From assembly GCA_014801865.1 (NCBI GenBank), contig JAAVDH010000040.1, forward strand, positions 1-46,939: a DNA stretch of 46,939 nt. Reading direction: 5' to 3'. The DNA is from Bacteroides sp. (lineage in GTDB: Bacteria; Bacteroidota; Bacteroidia; Bacteroidales; Muribaculaceae). Shown one piece after another: positions 16,312 through 23,405 of this stretch. The notes beneath the pieces are model-generated. The model saw only the letters and a list, made by a program, of their open reading frames with translations, had not been told where the DNA came from and ran no database searches. The translations under genes and the position numbers were made by a program. The first letter of the stretch is position 1. Every line of letters starts with the position of its first letter.

Positions 16312-16956
16312 ATGAAAAAAATCTTTACTCTCATTGCTGCCATAATGATGACAGCGGCCATGGCTCAGGCTCAGAGCTTCATGTTTCTCCACAATCAACC
16401 TGAAAACAACTATGTAGAGCTTGCAAACGGTGCGTCATATCAGGTAGGCTATGAGGCCGACGAGTTCGGCGGTGTCACCACCTACGAATGGAACGCACAG
16501 CTCTCACTGCGCTTTGAATGCATCGTAGCAGAATTTGTCTACGAAATCACAGTAGAAGGCGCCGACGAAGCCTTTGCTGCCAAGACTTGTCCCGACCTCG
16601 GTCAGGACTGCTACGAAGTGGCCACAGATAAAGTCAACAAATTTACCTTCACCCGTCGTTTCGAGGAGGGTTACATTACTAACCTTGACATCGAAGGCTC
16701 AACCAACGTAGCCGTCACCTCGCCCGTCACTATCAAGGTGCGTGTATACGAGCCCGAATTTGAAGACGAAGCAGTAAGTTGCTCCATCGTTTTCGCTGCC
16801 TCTGAGCAGGGTGGTGTAGGCGTAGTGGGTGCTGACACAGAGAACGCTCCTGCCGAGTATTACGATCTCAATGGTGTTCGCGTAGCCGCTCCTGCCGACG
16901 GCACTATCGTTATCCGCCGCCAGGGCAACGAAGTAAGCAAGCTCCTCGTTCGCTAA
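16312..16956 (+). CDS. Exported beta-rich protein with conserved C-terminal tail
   Basis: A 214-residue secreted protein with a clear signal peptide (MKKIFTLIAAIMMTAAMAQA). The central 150 residues are predicted mostly strands, with Cys in FECIV, KTCPDLGQDC and VSCSIV. The last 33 residues align without gaps to the ends of the proteins at 19252-21126 and 21527-22915, with EYYDLNGVRV, then VIRRQG and VSKLLVR. Such tails resemble type IX secretion sorting domains, though the machinery is not in this window. Nineteen bases separate it from the Omp28 gene. The body has no family I recognise. A run of ten C residues follows the stop at 16962-16971. Confidence 0.8.
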   Translation: MKKIFTLIAAIMMTAAMAQAQSFMFLHNQPENNYVELANGASYQVGYEADEFGGVTTYEWNAQLSLRFECIVAEFVYEITVEGADEAFAAKTCPDLGQDCYEVATDKVNKFTFTRRFEEGYITNLDIEGSTNVAVTSPVTIKVRVYEPEFEDEAVSCSIVFAASEQGGVGVVGADTENAPAEYYDLNGVRVAAPADGTIVIRRQGNEVSKLLVR

Positions 16957-17013
16957 TCCCGCCCCCCCCCCATACACAAGAGTGAGGCTGTGTCATAATT
17001 AACATATCCTCCA

Positions 17014-17267
17014 GCACACCTCGGAGGAGGTGTGCCGATAATAGCCGTGGGTGAGCCGCAGGCGTAACCCGCGGTTAATCATATATGCGAAAAAAAGACA
17101 TCCCGGAGAGGATGTCCCGATAGTCTATAATCCTTTATAATAAGAAATTATTGAGTTTTTCGGGACATCCTCTCCGGGATGTCTTTTAGTGTGTGTAACC
17201 TTATTTTCCGCGGGTTACGCCTACGGCTCACCCACGGCTATTTTCGGGGCATTTCCTCCGGAATGCC
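17014..17267. repeat. Large nested palindromic element
   Basis: The outer arms 17040-17074 and 17208-17242 are 35 bases, inverse with one difference. The inner arms 17093-17120 and 17160-17187 are 28 bases and perfectly inverse. Each inner arm is itself a hairpin (GACATCC and GGATGTC). A 9-bp hairpin (17014-17035) and a 6-bp hairpin (GGCATT/AATGCC, 17248-17267) flank the whole. It fills the gap between the convergent genes ending at 16956 and 17334. There is no reading frame of note. It resembles a MITE or a REP-type cluster; it could also act as a two-way terminator. Confidence 0.85.
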
Positions 17268-17333
17268 TCCTTTGAGAGTAGTTACTTAATTTTGACACGG
17301 ACTCACTCCGCTTATTATGATTATCAAATATTT

Positions 17334-17795
17334 TTATTTCATCATCGCAAGCAGGCGTGCGCGAGCCATGTCCTGGTGCTCATCGTCGGCATAGTTGGCA
17401 AAGGGAAGTATCGATATGCCGCCGCGGGGCATAAAGCGTCCCTCCACCTCGAGATAGCGCGGATCCATGAGTTTCACCAGGTCCTTCATGATGATATTTA
17501 CGCAATCCTCATGAAAATCGCCATGGTTACGGAAGCTGAACAGATACAGCTTAAGGCTCTTGCTCTCAACCATCTTTATGCGAGGTATGTAGCGTATGAT
17601 GATTTTGCCGAAGTCAGGCTGACCCGTCTTGGGACACAGTGACGTAAACTCCGGGCAGTCGAGAGTCACGAGATACTCATTGTCAGCATGCTTGTTGTCA
17701 AACGTCTCAAGCATCTGCGGAGCATAATCTGTGGGATATGTTGTAGCCTGATTGCCGAGAAGGCTCAGGGAACTGAGATCGCTGTCAGTACGCAT
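17334..17795 (-). CDS. queF: NADPH-dependent preQ0 reductase QueF
   Basis: A 153-residue enzyme that reduces 7-cyano-7-deazaguanine (preQ0) to preQ1 with NADPH in queuosine tRNA modification. This is the short, unimodular form. The nucleophile is Cys54 in [12 protein letters not shown] and the acid is Asp61. The family motif [20 protein letters not shown] spans residues 78-97. It lies 40 bases after the PLP lyase gene on the same strand and probably shares its transcript. Other queuosine genes (queD, queE, queC) are not in the window. Confidence 0.95.
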   Translation of the reverse strand: MRTDSDLSSLSLLGNQATTYPTDYAPQMLETFDNKHADNEYLVTLDCPEFTSLCPKTGQPDFGKIIIRYIPRIKMVESKSLKLYLFSFRNHGDFHEDCVNIIMKDLVKLMDPRYLEVEGRFMPRGGISILPFANYADDEHQDMARARLLAMMK

Positions 17796-17835
17796 TATCT
17801 AAATCTTATGTCAGGGTTACGGGAGTACTTATCTT

Positions 17836-19026
17836 TTACGACTTACTTATGGCCTCTTTGATGAGGTTGAGGGCATGTATGAGTTTGTGACGCGGCATAC
17901 CCACATTGAGGCGCATGTGGTTGCGGCCCTGTGAGCCGAACATCATGCCGTCGTTGAGCAACACATGAGCCTTGTCCACGAGACATCTCACTATCTCGTC
18001 ATGCTCAAGCCCCGTATCTGTGAAGTCAAGCCACACAAGGAACGATGCTTCGGGGCGGAGAGCCTTTACCTCAGGCATCTCCTTGGCACAGAATTCCATC
18101 ACTGTGTCAACATTGCGCTCTATATAGGGGAGAAGCTGTGCAAGCCATTCCTCGCCGTGATTATAGGCAGCTTCGGCAGCAATCGCAGCCATCATCGTGG
18201 GCGATGAAAATTCGTTGGCCTCGAGCCAGCCGAAGAATCCGTTACGCAGATTATCATCCTTGACCACACACCATGAGCTGACCATGCCCGGTATGTTAAA
18301 CGTCTTTGATGGAGCGCCCAGCATTATGCCCACCTTTTCTGCCTCAGGACATGACGCAAGGAAAGGCACGTGGCGTGTACCATACAGCATCAGGTCACCG
18401 TGTATCTCGTCCGAGACCACCTTTACGTCGTAGCGCAACGCCAGTCGGGCCACCTCCGCGAGGGTTTCCTTCGTCCACTGTATGCCGGCCGGATTGTGAG
18501 GATTGCAGAGAATGAGCATACGCGGATGCTGCGTGGCAAATATCTCCTCCAGCCCCTTGAGATCCATCTCGTATGAGCCGTCGGCGCGACGTATCAGGGG
18601 ATTCTCTATGACCTTACGCCTGTTACCCTCTATAACTATCTTGAAGGGGTGATATACCGGAGGCTGTATGACTATGCCGTCATTCTCACGGGTGAAGTAA
18701 AGCACCGTGTAGGCAACGCCTCTCACTACACCAGGCAGGAAAGCCATCTCACCGCACTTTACCTCCAGTCCGTGACGGCGTTTCAGCCACGAGCTTATCG
18801 ACTGCCAGTACGAATCGTATGGCTGTGTATAGCCCAATATCGGATGATTCAGTCGTTCCTTAAGTGCGGATAGTATTTCAGGGCATATCGCGAAATCCAT
18901 ATCGGCAATCCACAGAGGCAACACATCGGAATGGCCACACATCGCGGCAGCTCCGTCTAATTTTATAGCTCCTGTAGCCGAACGGTCTATTTCACGGTCA
19001 AAGTCGTATTGTATATTTTGTTCCAT
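17836..19026 (-). CDS. patB: PatB/MalY-type PLP-dependent C-S lyase (cystathionine beta-lyase-like)
   Basis: A 396-residue fold-type I aminotransferase-like enzyme. The PLP lysine is Lys241 in GAPSKTFNIPG; CNPHNPAG and SDEIHGDL are the usual PLP-pocket motifs. In this subgroup the activity is usually beta-cleavage of cystathionine or other cysteine conjugates, giving pyruvate, ammonia and a thiol. True transamination is less likely. It is full length. The promoter box is at 19105-19112 (minus), and its leader contains the R1 repeat fragment 19050-19096. The last codons lie in a 14-base motif that recurs at 23361 and 37477. Confidence 0.9.
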   Translation of the reverse strand: MEQNIQYDFDREIDRSATGAIKLDGAAAMCGHSDVLPLWIADMDFAICPEILSALKERLNHPILGYTQPYDSYWQSISSWLKRRHGLEVKCGEMAFLPGVVRGVAYTVLYFTRENDGIVIQPPVYHPFKIVIEGNRRKVIENPLIRRADGSYEMDLKGLEEIFATQHPRMLILCNPHNPAGIQWTKETLAEVARLALRYDVKVVSDEIHGDLMLYGTRHVPFLASCPEAEKVGIMLGAPSKTFNIPGMVSSWCVVKDDNLRNGFFGWLEANEFSSPTMMAAIAAEAAYNHGEEWLAQLLPYIERNVDTVMEFCAKEMPEVKALRPEASFLVWLDFTDTGLEHDEIVRCLVDKAHVLLNDGMMFGSQGRNHMRLNVGMPRHKLIHALNLIKEAISKS

Positions 19027-19049
19027 TGTGAAGTCTGTAAGAGCCTTTC

Positions 19050-19096
19050 AAACTCTCTCATAATAATTAATGGGTTTAAAAGTAAACATACTCTTA
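19050..19096. repeat. R1 repeat fragment (copy E) in the patB leader
   Basis: AACTCTCTCATAATAATTAAT followed by GGGTTTAAAAGTAAACATACTCTTA-type sequence. The first part equals the right half of copies A (74-95) and B. The second part equals the right end of copy D (29163-29182) with small changes. Only the end of the element is present. It lies between the patB promoter and start codon. Confidence 0.75.
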
Positions 19097-19104
19097 GCTG
19101 TATG

Positions 19105-19112
19105 CAAAGTTA
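19105..19112 (-). promoter_or_regulatory. Promoter -7 box of patB-queF
   Basis: TAACTTTG on the minus strand, 78 bases before the start at 19026. The -33 region is weak (TTTTCG). Confidence 0.6.
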
Positions 19113-19170
19113 ATCATCTCCTCGAAAATAAGCTAACCACACCTCTGATTAATTGTGTTGTTACGCCGGA

Positions 19171-19211
19171 AAAAGCCTCGGGGCTATACCGACAAAGATA
19201 TAGCCCCGAGG
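19171..19211 (-). terminator. Intrinsic terminator after the duplicated-domain protein
   Basis: CCTCGGGGCTATA (19176-19188) and TATAGCCCCGAGG (19199-19211) form a perfect 13-bp stem with a 10-base loop. Read on the minus strand it is followed by GCTTTTTCC. It lies 40 bases past the stop at 19252. Confidence 0.85.
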
Positions 19212-19251
19212 GAAAAATTGTCACTTGGCTGTGAGATAAGTCAACGGCTTA

Positions 19252-21126
19252 TCAGCGCACGAGTATCTTGCTCACCTCGGTACCCTGACGGCGGATAACC
19301 ACCTGTCCGGCAGCGGGCTGGGCCACGCGCATACCCTGGAGATTGAAGTACTCTACGGGAGCGTCGGCATTGGCGTCAGAGCCTACGGCATCGATACTTG
19401 CCAGAGGGGGAAGGGTGATTACGGTTGACATATTGGCCATTTCGCCACCTATCACTTTCCAGCGCTGTGAGGCATAGATATTGAGCTGTGAACCTACGCA
19501 GCAGTCATACTGTATGCCGCTCTGTGGATCAGTGATATAACCGGTAGCTGATACCACACCGTCCTTAAACGTAGTGTAGGGCAGACTCTCTCCGAGCACA
19601 TCCACCACTTCCTCGGCACTCAGACCCATATTGTGCATATACGAAGTGAGCGTGTTGTAGAGATACATGGTAGTCATATTCAGGGCAGGCTCGGCCATAC
19701 CGCATGACACTATGTCAAATCTCACGTGGTCAGGATCGGTGACGTCAAACTGTATGTAGCCCACCTTCTCACTCTTATTGTATTGAGCGATGGGGCAGTC
19801 CTTGCTGTGGTAGGGGTCTACGAGGCGGTAGATATTGGGGTTATCCTCCTTGACCTGTACGGGAACCTCATACCAGTTCTCGGGTTTGGTCTGGTCAATG
19901 CCGTATACGGGCAGCAGCCATCCGTCCTGGAATGTGGCTGTACCGTAATCTCTCCAGCCCTCGTTGGGGTCGGGCAGCTTTGTGCCGGGGAAGAAGATAC
20001 GGGTATACATGCTGGTGTTCCATCCCATGATGGAGCCTACATTCGAGCTTGTGCAGAAGCATGCATCCTCCATAATCTCATTGAACTGAGCCGAGTAGGT
20101 AGCCTGGAGGGTAAGCACACCGTCCTTATACTTAGTGTAAGGTATGGTGTTGCCGAAAGTCTTTACAATAGTCTCGATAGGATCATCTACATTGAGGCTG
20201 AACATGGTGAGGTAGTTATAGCAAATCATGTCGCTGATACCGATTGAGGGGCATGAGAAACCTGCTGAAACCAGGTCGAACACCACGTGTTCAGGATCCT
20301 TGATATCAAACTGTATGTATCCTCCGCGTGTATCCTGGTTCTTGTCCAGTACGGGACACTCACCATGATAGGGGTTGACAAGGCGGTAGCGGGTAGGACG
20401 ATTCTTGTCCTGCTCCATCTCCACCTCATACCAGTTGGCGCGGTCAGTCTGGTCAAGACCGAAGCCTGGAAGCACCCAACCATCCTGGAAGGTAGCCTTA
20501 CCGATGGGCTTCCAGTCAGCGATATACTTCATCAGCATCATGTTATAGGCCAGGAAATAATAGCCCAGTTTCTCAGTATTGGGGTCACCTATGGCCCAGA
20601 TCTTGTCCACGTCAAAAGCTATAGCCTTGGAGGTAACGTAGCCAGTTGCCGAGGGAATAGAGCTTACACCATCTTCTAAGTTAAGGGAGTTTGATGAAAA
20701 ATTCTTGAAATAGAAGAAGATAGAGTCATTTCCGACCATGCGCAGGAACTGACGGTTAGGTATTTCGATGCGTGTACCGTCTTCATTGATAGTACCGTAG
20801 ATGGGGCAGTCAAGAGGTAGTCCGTTGATCGACACCTGACGTTTAGCCTCATCGGCCACCTTTACTGTGATGTCATATTTCTGACTTCCGTCGCCGGCCA
20901 GGTAATCACACTCTACATAGTAGTCTCCCGCTATTTCTGACAGCGAAAGAGCCTTTAACGAAGAAGCCTTTAATTTGGCATTTGCAGCGGCCGGGTTAAC
21001 GGTCTGTCTGGGTGTAACCACGGGAGAGGCCTCAAAGCGCTCGGGAGTGACGGGAACCACGTCGACCGCCCATGCCTGTGCCCCGCATATACATGCCAGT
21101 GCAAGAGAAGTGAAGAAATGTTTCAT
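19252..21126 (-). CDS. Exported protein with internal tandem duplication and conserved C-terminal tail
   Basis: A 624-residue secreted protein with signal peptide MKHFFTSLALACICGAQAWA. I chose the ATG at 21126 because the upstream in-frame stretch contains the promoter. Two copies of a domain of roughly 180 residues start near residues 204 and 388. They share ATFQDGW, a WYEV motif, YRLV followed by PYH, and GYIQFD before DP-HV. The paralogue at 21527 has one copy. The last 33 residues carry the tail EYFNLQGMRV, VIRRQG and VSKILVR. I recognise no function. Repeated beta domains on an exported protein suggest adhesion or binding, but that is a guess. Confidence 0.82.
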   Translation of the reverse strand: MKHFFTSLALACICGAQAWAVDVVPVTPERFEASPVVTPRQTVNPAAANAKLKASSLKALSLSEIAGDYYVECDYLAGDGSQKYDITVKVADEAKRQVSINGLPLDCPIYGTINEDGTRIEIPNRQFLRMVGNDSIFFYFKNFSSNSLNLEDGVSSIPSATGYVTSKAIAFDVDKIWAIGDPNTEKLGYYFLAYNMMLMKYIADWKPIGKATFQDGWVLPGFGLDQTDRANWYEVEMEQDKNRPTRYRLVNPYHGECPVLDKNQDTRGGYIQFDIKDPEHVVFDLVSAGFSCPSIGISDMICYNYLTMFSLNVDDPIETIVKTFGNTIPYTKYKDGVLTLQATYSAQFNEIMEDACFCTSSNVGSIMGWNTSMYTRIFFPGTKLPDPNEGWRDYGTATFQDGWLLPVYGIDQTKPENWYEVPVQVKEDNPNIYRLVDPYHSKDCPIAQYNKSEKVGYIQFDVTDPDHVRFDIVSCGMAEPALNMTTMYLYNTLTSYMHNMGLSAEEVVDVLGESLPYTTFKDGVVSATGYITDPQSGIQYDCCVGSQLNIYASQRWKVIGGEMANMSTVITLPPLASIDAVGSDANADAPVEYFNLQGMRVAQPAAGQVVIRRQGTEVSKILVR

Positions 21127-21197
21127 AATAGTTATTTTAATGTATGATTTGAGATTGTCAGTTGAGAATGCTATGATTGGCAATACACACTTAGTGA

Positions 21198-21205
21198 CAA
21201 AATTA
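21198..21205 (-). promoter_or_regulatory. Promoter -7 box of the duplicated-domain protein
   Basis: TAATTTTG on the minus strand, 72 bases before the start at 21126, matches TAnnTTTG. Confidence 0.65.
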
Positions 21206-21323
21206 CGAAAACTTTTGTAACTGCATGTTAACTCATGAAAAAATCCCGCCTCCCATACATTTCCGTAGGCGGCTCCCCGTGGAAAAAATGAAAGCCCACA
21301 AAAAGAGGCCGTGTCCAAAATTT

Positions 21324-21510
21324 AGAGAGTGTTTGAATTTAAATGCTTTTAGCACAAGGGAGTTTTCGGCGAGATTTTCAAGAGTTGAAGAGGGAGCGAT
21401 GCGGGCATCGTGACCGATAAAAACTCTTGAAAAGCACCCGAAAAATCCTTTGTGATGAAAGCTAAATTTCCGATCTATCTCATAATTATTAATTTGGGTT
21501 AAAACAGTTT
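21324..21510. repeat. Palindromic repeat family R1, copy B (full length)
   Basis: It begins AGAGAGTGTTTGAATTTAAA and ends near AAACAGTTTCTTAG. The core hairpin CGATGCGGGCATCG is at 21397-21410, with TTTTCAAGAGTT on its left and the exact inverse AACTCTTGAAAA on its right. Further out, TTTTCGG pairs with CCGAAAA. The right half matches copy A. It occupies most of the 400-base gap between the two paralogues, downstream of the gene at 21527 and upstream of the promoter at 21198. No reading frame is supported. Confidence 0.88.
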
Positions 21511-21526
21511 CTTAGCTCCATATTTC

Positions 21527-22915
21527 TTATCTGATAAACTGCTTCGTCACCTTCGAGCCCTGACGCTTGATGACTAATTGTCCGGCAGCGGGATTCTCCA
21601 CACGCATACCGTCGATAGTGAAGTACTCCACAGGCTGATTGTGGTATGACTCGCCGATAGTCTCTATGGCCGCATCGGGGGCAAGTGGCGATGGCTTGGC
21701 GAAGATAATGCGCGACTCCATATTGAGCATCTCGAAGTCGCCGGTTTCCCATCGCTGAGCACATACCGGGTCATCGATACCCATTATAGCGTCCCACTTG
21801 CCGTTGGGGCCGAACCCGAGATACACCTCCATATTGCCGTCAGAATTCTCCTTATAGGTCGTATAAGGTATCTTGTCCTCGAAGTTGGCTATGATGTTTT
21901 CTGGTTCATCAAGATACAGATTGCAGTAATAACCCAGGAAGTTGCATGCATAGAAAGTGCCTATCCATGCTTTCTCATACTTAAATCCGGCCGATGTCCC
22001 TACGGGATTCGTGAATATAACATGATCGGGATCCGATACATCAAAAGTGATATAACCCGTATAGTCCCATTCGTTGAGAAACGTATAAGGATAATCCCCC
22101 TTGAAGGGGTCAACTATGCGAAACAGATTCTGATTCGCGAGATTCTGCTGTATCTCAGCCTCATACCACTGATCTGGCTCGGTCTGTGATGTGAAATAGT
22201 CCATCTTGTAGAAGCAGGGGCTCAGCCATCCGTCCTCAATGAGGGCATTGCCAAGACTTCTCCAACCCTTGTTGGGGTCGGCCTCAGGGTCATACTTGGT
22301 AAGCTTCACATCATACATAAGTACCCACGGTGGAAGCATCGACTCACTGGTCGGATCGCCCACAGCCCAGAACTCATCAATGGGAAATTCAAAAGTATCG
22401 CCGTTGAGATACCCCACCGTATTATCTACGGCCGCTGCCCCCGGCAGAAGATTGCTCGAGCTACCCCCGTCGGCCATCTTTACATAAAAATAATTGGCGT
22501 CGCCGTATGAGTCCTTGCCCAGATAAGACATGTTGTCAATTGTCAGAGTACCATTGTCAGCGTCAAAAGTAGCCGGCACCACGAACTTCTCCAGACTCCA
22601 TACTTTCAGGGTTATCTCTACAGCACCCGTCGCGGCATCCTTCACGCTGATAGTTACTGGATTCGGAGCCGTGCCCCCGAGAAGTGTATTTACTGCTCTG
22701 AGAAAATAAGTCCCTTCGATATTATCCGTGGTAATAGATTTCGTTGTAGCCACCTTGGAGGTCGCAGCCATACGGGTCTGGCCTTCAGATACTGCAACGG
22801 CGGTTTCCACCTTCTGTATGTGGTGTGCCACTGTAAAACTCTCGCGCGGGGAAGTTGCCGAAGCGGTTAACGCACATGCCGCAGCAAATGAAATCACTGA
22901 GTAAATCTTCTTCAT
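21527..22915 (-). CDS. Exported paralogue of the upstream-strand duplicated-domain protein
   Basis: A 462-residue secreted protein with signal peptide MKKIYSVISFAAACALTASA. It carries one copy of the domain duplicated in the 19252-21126 protein, from about residue 215: GWRSLGNALIEDGW, WYEAEIQQNL, LFRIVDPFKGDYPY, GYITFDVSDPDHV and IPYTTYK. The last 33 residues match the shared tail (EYFTIDGMRV, VIKRQG, VTKQFIR). The N-terminal 190 residues also align in layout with the paralogue (a domain with GTYFLRAVNTL, then FPIDEFWAVGDP). Function unknown. It has its own promoter at 22991-22998 and a leader containing TTACCAATCA. Confidence 0.82.
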   Translation of the reverse strand: MKKIYSVISFAAACALTASATSPRESFTVAHHIQKVETAVAVSEGQTRMAATSKVATTKSITTDNIEGTYFLRAVNTLLGGTAPNPVTISVKDAATGAVEITLKVWSLEKFVVPATFDADNGTLTIDNMSYLGKDSYGDANYFYVKMADGGSSSNLLPGAAAVDNTVGYLNGDTFEFPIDEFWAVGDPTSESMLPPWVLMYDVKLTKYDPEADPNKGWRSLGNALIEDGWLSPCFYKMDYFTSQTEPDQWYEAEIQQNLANQNLFRIVDPFKGDYPYTFLNEWDYTGYITFDVSDPDHVIFTNPVGTSAGFKYEKAWIGTFYACNFLGYYCNLYLDEPENIIANFEDKIPYTTYKENSDGNMEVYLGFGPNGKWDAIMGIDDPVCAQRWETGDFEMLNMESRIIFAKPSPLAPDAAIETIGESYHNQPVEYFTIDGMRVENPAAGQLVIKRQGSKVTKQFIR

Positions 22916-22990
22916 GTAACTGTTGTGTAAGTTGTGTTAAGTGTAAGAGAAATTTGATTGGTAAGTAACAGTCGTGAATACTGTCGTAGG

Positions 22991-22998
22991 CAAAGGTA
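22991..22998 (-). promoter_or_regulatory. Promoter -7 box of the 462-residue paralogue
   Basis: TACCTTTG on the minus strand, with TTTTGC and TTTG-like sequence about 20 bases further upstream. The leader to the start at 22915 is about 70 bases and contains TTACCAATCA (22955-22964, minus). Confidence 0.7.
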
Positions 22999-23145
22999 TG
23001 TATAAATATCCTCCTTTGCAAAATATCCCTAAAAAATTATAAAATATTCTCCATCACACTCCGCCCCTGTAGGACATCTATGTCAGATGGATGCTCCCCT
23101 TTTCGGTACAGCACAAAATGCTATGGGATAATTGGGGAAATTACG

Positions 23146-23153
23146 TAACTTTG
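23146..23153 (+). promoter_or_regulatory. Promoter -7 box upstream of rel
   Basis: TAACTTTG, the only clear box before rel. The whole R1 copy C and about 45 further bases lie between it and the rel start, giving a leader of about 245 bases. Confidence 0.65.
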
Positions 23154-23169
23154 TGTGTTTAAGATATGA

Positions 23170-23360
23170 CAGTTTCTTAGAAACTGTTTAAATTTATGTG
23201 CGAATGATTTTGAGCTATTTTTGGATGGATTTTGCAAGTTGAGGAAGGAGCGATGCGGGCATCGTGACTGACGAAATCTTGGCAAAATACGCCAAAAATA
23301 ACTCAAAATCAGAGCACACGGCATGTAGTAAAATAATTGACATAAATTTAAACGGTTTCT
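23170..23360. repeat. Palindromic repeat family R1, copy C, inside the rel leader
   Basis: Outer arms: GAAACTGTTTAAATTTATGT (23180-23199) and its inverse at 23340-23359, one mismatch. Second arms: TGATTTTGAGCTATTTTTGG (23205-23224) and its inverse at 23292-23311, one mismatch. The core hairpin CGATGCGGGCATCG at 23251-23264 is identical to copy B, as is the flanking GGAG on its left. The arms differ in sequence from copies A and B while keeping the pairing, as expected of a selected RNA or DNA fold. A 14-base motif, AAGTAAGTCGTAAA, directly follows at 23361-23374. Confidence 0.9.
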
Positions 23361-23405
23361 AAGTAAGTCGTAAATCTTGTTTTATACTATCATCGTCTAT
23401 CGCCT

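Noticed and set aside
19189-19198. TATCTTTG on the minus strand as a promoter
   Set aside because: It lies in the loop of the terminator at 19171-19211, and the next gene start is too far away and preceded by its own box.
21127-21318. N-terminal extension of the duplicated-domain protein
   Set aside because: It would place 64 residues before a perfect signal peptide and spans the promoter box at 21198-21205.
21324-23360. CRISPR array
   Set aside because: The repeats are long, palindromic, irregularly spaced, dispersed between genes and have no spacers or cas genes.
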